Part shown: in pieces, positions 59,609 through 64,000 of the stretch
Position numbering within the stretch: position 1 is the first letter of the stretch
Layout: every line of letters starts with the position of its first letter
Assembly: GCA_004335635.1 (NCBI GenBank)
Contig: QAXH01005449.1
Location: 120,942-184,941, forward strand
DNA length: 64,000 nucleotides
Reading direction: 5' to 3'
From: Chloromonas sp. AAM2
Taxonomy: Eukaryota; Chlorophyta; Chlorophyceae; Chlamydomonadales; Chlamydomonadaceae
Translations under genes and position numbers: made by a program
The notes under the pieces: generated by a model
The model's input: only the letters and a program-made list of their open reading frames with translations
Told to the model about the DNA's origin: nothing
The model's database searches: none

Positions 59609-62263
59609 ATGCTGGGTAATACTCTCAGGCAGACATTACTGGCACTAACAGATGAGGATTTCGTGCGACAGCTCGAGTCGTGCAAACTAAACACCGATGC
59701 GCTGTCGGCCTTGCACCATCTCGCCTATGTCGCGGAACACAATGGCTGCTTAACAGTTGCAGACGGAGACGCTTATGCTGCTCAGATAGCAGAGTACAAC
59801 GACGAAGGTGTGGAGATGCTGGGATGGCTGCATGCATGGCGCCGTGCTCACTAACAGTCGCATTTATATTGCAAGTAGTTGGAGCACAGCCGCAACAGTG
59901 GGAGCACAGTGAAGTGTGCCGCTGAAAGCAAGGCCAGCCATGACTGGACAAAGCATGACTGAATCAGCCATGACTGCCATGCACTGCTTCGACTGTTTGC
60001 ACATGCACATGCAGCTAACCGCATCCAGCAGCAATTGGACATCATTGGCGTGCGTGAAGAGCAGCTGTCCCAGCCAGCTATAGCTGCTCTCCACCAGCTG
60101 GCAGATGCAGCCAGCCAGCTAAACCTGGCACATGCGACAGACGCTAGCATGGCTGCCGCATGGGCTGCACTTGTGTGCCAAGACTCGAAAGCTCGCAGCA
60201 TGCAGGTAATGCGATTCAAGACTTGCCAGGCCGATGGTGCAGCTTAACACGCATGCAGTGACTGAACGCTTCTCAAGCACCTCGGGGGAGGCTGCTGGAA
60301 AGATGTTTTGCTATGCTTGAGCCGTGTGCTGCTCTGCAGATGAAGGCTCGGCAGCAGGTAGCCTCCTTGCAGGCTTCACTCAGCCGTGCACAGTCGGCTC
60401 AGGAGGAGGTACAGCAGGCGCTGGACGAGGCTAAGCGCAAGCTGGATGCAACAGAAGCTGAAGTCAAGGTGATTGGCTGCATGAGCAAGTGCAACATGCA
60501 CAGCGAGGTAGCATGAAGCGAGCGTGACAATAGGCAAACTTTGCCTGTTCGGTGCAGTGAAGCCTCGGACCAAAGTCTTGAGTGGTATTTAAGCCGCAGA
60601 CTAGGCTAGGCAAGAAACTCACTAGAAATGCAGACCAGACCTTGTTTGTCATGGTAAATATAAACTGAGGAGTGAAGACCATCCCACACCTGACCTGAAA
60701 GAGGTACCGGGCAGCGCTGGCATGGCACCCTGCTGCACAGCCCATGGATGCACATGGGCCAACCCAGCAATCAGGAAGCAACAGCAAACATAGGCAAGAG
60801 GCGAATTTCGTCTGTGTAGTACACATGCCTCAGACCACAATTGTTTGCTTATTGCCTCACTATTGATTGACCCACTGAAAGCTGAATGGTATGTGAGTTC
60901 AACTCTGCGCTGGGAAACAAACTTAAGGGGAAAGTGGGTCAGAGGGCAAAGGAGATCTCAATGGCATGGACTAGGAAAGAATGCGAGGGAGGGGTGAACA
61001 CTGTCCCGCATCTAACCTATCATTGGAATCTATTATCTACTTGAAGAAGGTACATCCTTCAGCGCAATCCATGCACGCACATGGATGTTCGGCCATCCTA
61101 GCAATCCATGCCATTGAGATATGGAAAGGCAGTTGCAAGCTGAGAGAATGTGGGCTTGCCTCTCACATCTGTTTAGGTCCTGGTGGCTGGATGAGGAACG
61201 TCAGGAAGCACAAACACAAGGCTGACAAGTCAGTGGTAGGTAACCCGTACAGCACTGGGCCACATGCTGGTGCAGCATACTAAGCTCGTTCTGGGGCAGG
61301 GTCCTGCCCACTTGTGTGCAAGGCCCACAGATGATTTGAGTGTGCATCTGCATGACGGCCATGCATGTGTTGTGCAGGGCCCGGGGGGTGCAAAAGCTCG
61401 TGTGCACGACTTCACTAATCGGTCTGACCGGTACAAGGCGGACGTGGCTAAGGGCCAACAGAAGCTGGACAGCTATGGCTTCCGGGAAGAGGTGCGCATG
61501 GGCCACCCTGTACATGTTGCGGTGCTCAGCCCGCAAGCAACATCTCTGCAGGCAGGGTGCGGACGCGGAGAACACATGGCCTTGCCATGATGCAATCCAC
61601 AGCATCAGAACGCAACCAAGCAACCGAGTTGGTTGCACGTTTGTTTGCACCCCTTGCCATTCTTGTTGTGCCCCTGCTCTGCAGCTGTGCCACAATAACC
61701 TGGTCAAGATGAGCGCAGAGATCGACACTCAGGCAGCCCAGCTGTCCTCATTGCGCACTGAGCTCGCCGCCTACCAAGACCTGCCACCTAGCCAGGTGAG
61801 CTGAGCTTGCAAATTCATCATACAGCTCCTATCAAGTCTTTGGCTTGCACGATGTACCATTGCATATGACATCAGTGCCTGGCAATTCAGTGGCAGCACT
61901 TGGGCAGGGCAGGGCAGCTGCCGTAGAGAGCATTGTTGCACCTGATAACTGTCGCCAGAAGTCCATGCACATTGCATCATTGCCCAGCAGTGGCAGCACT
62001 TGGGCAGGACAGAGAGTTCGTTGCACTTGAAAACCTTTGACAAGTCACACATGCATGCACTGATTGCCAAGCCGACATGTGTTGGGCCGTGACCTGCCCA
62101 CCCCCGCTTCTTGCTCAATGGGACGAAGACACACAAGCATACACGCAACGTGCCTTGTGCTGCTGCTGTGCAGTTGGGCGCTGAGCTGCGACTGCGACAG
62201 ACCCAGGAGCAGCTGGCATCAGTCACGGCACGGCTGCAGCGGGGGATGAGCAACCTGCATTAG
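59609..62263 (+). CDS. HAUS1: Augmin complex subunit HAUS1
   Basis: Augmin recruits gamma-tubulin to existing microtubules for branching nucleation in the spindle. Six phase-consistent exons, 59609-59807, 60015-60205, 60340-60468, 61378-61491, 61685-61795 and 62174-62263, give 277 residues, almost the length of human HAUS1 (278). The protein is mostly helix and coiled coil with no catalytic motif. The identifying part is the C-terminus: LSSLRTELAAYQDLPPSQ followed by LGAELRLRQTQEQLASVTAR, the family's 'LxxYxDLPPs-x-LAxxKIEEAKxEL' pattern. SDRYKADVAKGQQKLDSYGF matches the preceding conserved helix. Assignment rests on this pattern and length, since coiled coils diverge quickly. Confidence 0.85.
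60655..61108 (+). repeat. Diverged duplicated block in HAUS1 intron 3
   Basis: The stretches at about 60655-60780 and 60988-61108 share GAGG(A/G)GTGAA, TCCC(A/G)CA(C/T)CT(G/A)ACCT, AGGTAC, GCAGCG or CAGCGC and CACATGG ... CC(A/T)AGCAATC in order. They look like two old copies of one unit. Confidence 0.5.
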
Positions 62264-62589
62264 TGCTGCCACAATCCAATGACTACAGCTAGTAGCAGAA
62301 TTATGGGTGCATGGAGTGCCATACGAGCTTGAGCAAACCTGCGATCTGCGCTTTGCTACGTCCACAGCCACCAGCCAAGGGCAGGACGATAATTGTACAA
62401 GTACCGCTGTGATATTGCCAAGGCTACTGGTTTTGTGTCTGCTGACACATGCATATGTTGACGCATGTACTGCTTGTGCTAATTGTACTTGTACGTAAAA
62501 TGGACTTCAAGCCTGGCACATGCCCTATTATCGCAGCTGCGTCCTTACAGAAAGTCAGATGTGCATGTAGACAACTTACTGAACGGGAG

Positions 62590-62660
62590 GCTCACATGAA
62601 GGGAGGGTACCAGACCCGTCAAACATACTTGTCAAGGGATTATGACACACTGCGATTAGG
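62590..62660 (+). repeat. Diverged family B fragment
   Basis: GAAGGGAGGGTACCAGACCC, CATACTTGTCAAGGGATTAT and GACACA follow the order of the family B blocks with many substitutions. Confidence 0.45.
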
Positions 62661-63004
62661 GTACGTGCATTAAATAGCTTAGGCAGTGAATGCTGAGGTA
62701 CGACCAAGCGAGGCGTGGGAAAAAGCAACGCAGAAGCCTGTTTTCACATGAAAAACCATTCAGCGCTGTATCTCATGACCGGCGCAACAAGTGGTCCCTG
62801 CTCCTGGATCAGCCACCCTCAGGCGTTTTGTCCGGTGCAGGCTGACCGGAGGACGTGAGCAGCAGGAATTCAAAAGTAGTGCAACCCACAACTTGCCGTT
62901 CATTCCAGGTGGATAGATACATAACGGCTCTTGCTCGGCATGTCGGACATTTAAGATACACAAACATTGCTCAAGTCATGGTCAAACTGATACACAATTG
63001 TGCA

Positions 63005-63127
63005 AGGAGTCTCAATCCTGCTGAATCTCGCTATCCTCCGCATGACATTGAACTTCTAGGTGTGGTGTACGCCCTTCGTGTTTGGCGGCATTACCTTTTG
63101 GGCACTCCTTATACGGTTGAGGTGCAA
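63005..63127 (+). mobile_element. Ty3/gypsy retrotransposon RNase H fragment
   Basis: The reading frame encodes SLNPAESRYPPHDIELLGVV followed by YALRVWRHYLLGTPYTVEV. This matches the 'LxxxERxYxxxxxELLAIVxALxxWRxYLxGxxFxVxTDH' segment of Ty3/gypsy RNase H. The remaining RNase H, reverse transcriptase and integrase are not found nearby, so it is a short remnant. The open frame extends from 62855, but only this part shows similarity. Confidence 0.72.
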
Positions 63128-63760
63128 GGAGGACATACACAAGTGGCACCACGACGGTGATGCTGCAACAAGACGTAACAGTGTACACAAGTGTGATAGG
63201 CATACGATTTACCATTTGGCCTAAAAGTTATACCGGGCCACTGCAAACCTAAAGCAACATTGAAGCAGTGTGAAGGTGCGACAGAAATGCTCTGAAGGTA
63301 GGAATGGCAAGAAGTGATGGAAAAGCTGTCGGGGACAGAAAAAAGGTCGTGAAAACTGCGCCATAAGCCAGGGGTGGGGTGGGGTGGAATGAGCACCAAG
63401 AATGGCCGCGGACACTTAGAGATGGGACCATTCCTGGAACCCACCCAGAAACGGCTCAGAATTACATGAGGAGTAGCCCAATCGACAGCTCTCGTCAAGG
63501 CCTATCCCTTGGGCCACTTGAAAGCGTAGTTCCCATTAACAATACCTCACTTATGGGTCATCAAAGCCCAGCCGGCCCAACCGAACCCTAACCACCACCC
63601 GTGTCACAGGCCATGGGCGCATGCCAAAGGTAAACTTCACTTCCAAGGTATGCAAGCACATCCCGCTCTGCATCCAGCCTTGGCGTCGCAGGTGACGCCG
63701 GCCACGCCAGCGCCGGCAACCTTCTGACAACTCCCCAGCCCATAACACACCACCAACACG

Positions 63761-63800
63761 GCAAAAAAAAAGAAGTTTGCCAGTTCTGGGACAATTCCTG
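63761..63800 (+). repeat. Family A repeat, forward end
   Basis: GCA9-GAAG then TTTGCCAGTTCTGGGACAAT and TCCTG. Any facing end would lie near or beyond the window edge. Confidence 0.85.
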
Positions 63801-64000
63801 TGAGATAAACAGTGACGTGGTGGGGGTGGCGTTGATTTCGTGTCGTGTGAGGCTGAGATGAGGTGTCCTGGTTGGAGTGGGAGACGGTATGGTGTGTTCT
63901 GGGACAGTGTTAATGTTGGGTGTTGGATGCCAGTATATATATGTATTTACACCAGGGAAGCCGTCAGAGGACACGGAACGGGATGGGCACCGCCCTGGCC

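Larger units (their letters stand above)
62264..64000. other. Repeat-rich end of the window
   Basis: No intact gene is seen. It holds a weak family B fragment near 62590-62660, the RNase H remnant at 63005-63127 and a family A end at 63761-63800. Confidence 0.5.

Overview
The window is nuclear DNA from a eukaryote, most likely a chlorophyte green alga of the Chlorophyceae (Haematococcus/Chlamydomonas type). The evidence is dense short exons with GTGAGT- and GTGCGN-type donors and TGCAG acceptors, TGTAA poly(A) signals, CAG/CAA-rich poly-Gln tracts, a plastid-type heme oxygenase and a calcium-type RelA/SpoT enzyme. The species is an inference. A 26-base N gap sits inside a TA microsatellite at 48.1 kb. 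Exon models were read by eye from homology, splice sites and phase; nearly all junctions keep frame.

Layout. (1) 18.5-1.6 kb, minus: one very large gene, a FANCM-type DNA helicase with a long disordered tail and a C-terminal PHD finger. (2) 18.8-23.0 kb, plus: a calcium-type (p)ppGpp synthetase (CRSH), divergent from FANCM across about 276 bp. (3) 24.3-25.9 and 28.2-30.5 kb, plus: two tandem exostosin-like glycosyltransferase paralogues with different intron numbers. (4) 33.4-31.6 kb, minus: Mediator subunit MED18. (5) 36.7-34.6 kb, minus: an unrecognised proline-rich protein. (6) 37.1-41.3 kb, plus: CHID1, a GH18 chitinase-domain secreted protein. (7) 45.7-42.4 kb, minus: a TAF15/FUS-like RNA-binding protein with one RRM and four RanBP2 zinc fingers. 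(8) 48.7-50.7 kb, plus: plastid heme oxygenase. (9) 53.3-59.1 kb, plus: STT3, the catalytic subunit of oligosaccharyltransferase. (10) 59.6-62.3 kb, plus: HAUS1, an augmin subunit. (11) 63.0 kb: a decayed Ty3/gypsy RNase H fragment.

The genes are an ordinary eukaryotic mixture and do not form one pathway. Only the glycosyltransferases, STT3 and perhaps CHID1 share a secretory or glycan theme. Introns and spacers hold at least three dispersed repeat families. One, with poly-A/T outer ends and a TTTGCCAGTTCTGGGACAAT core, occurs at ten or more places and in at least two places as an inverted pair 370-400 bp apart, as a MITE would.

The most unusual items are the FANCM-PHD architecture with repeated short motifs, a copy of the MED18 3' end inside a neighbouring intron, a decayed duplicate exon in STT3, a near-perfect hairpin in a CHID1 intron, and three GC-AG introns.
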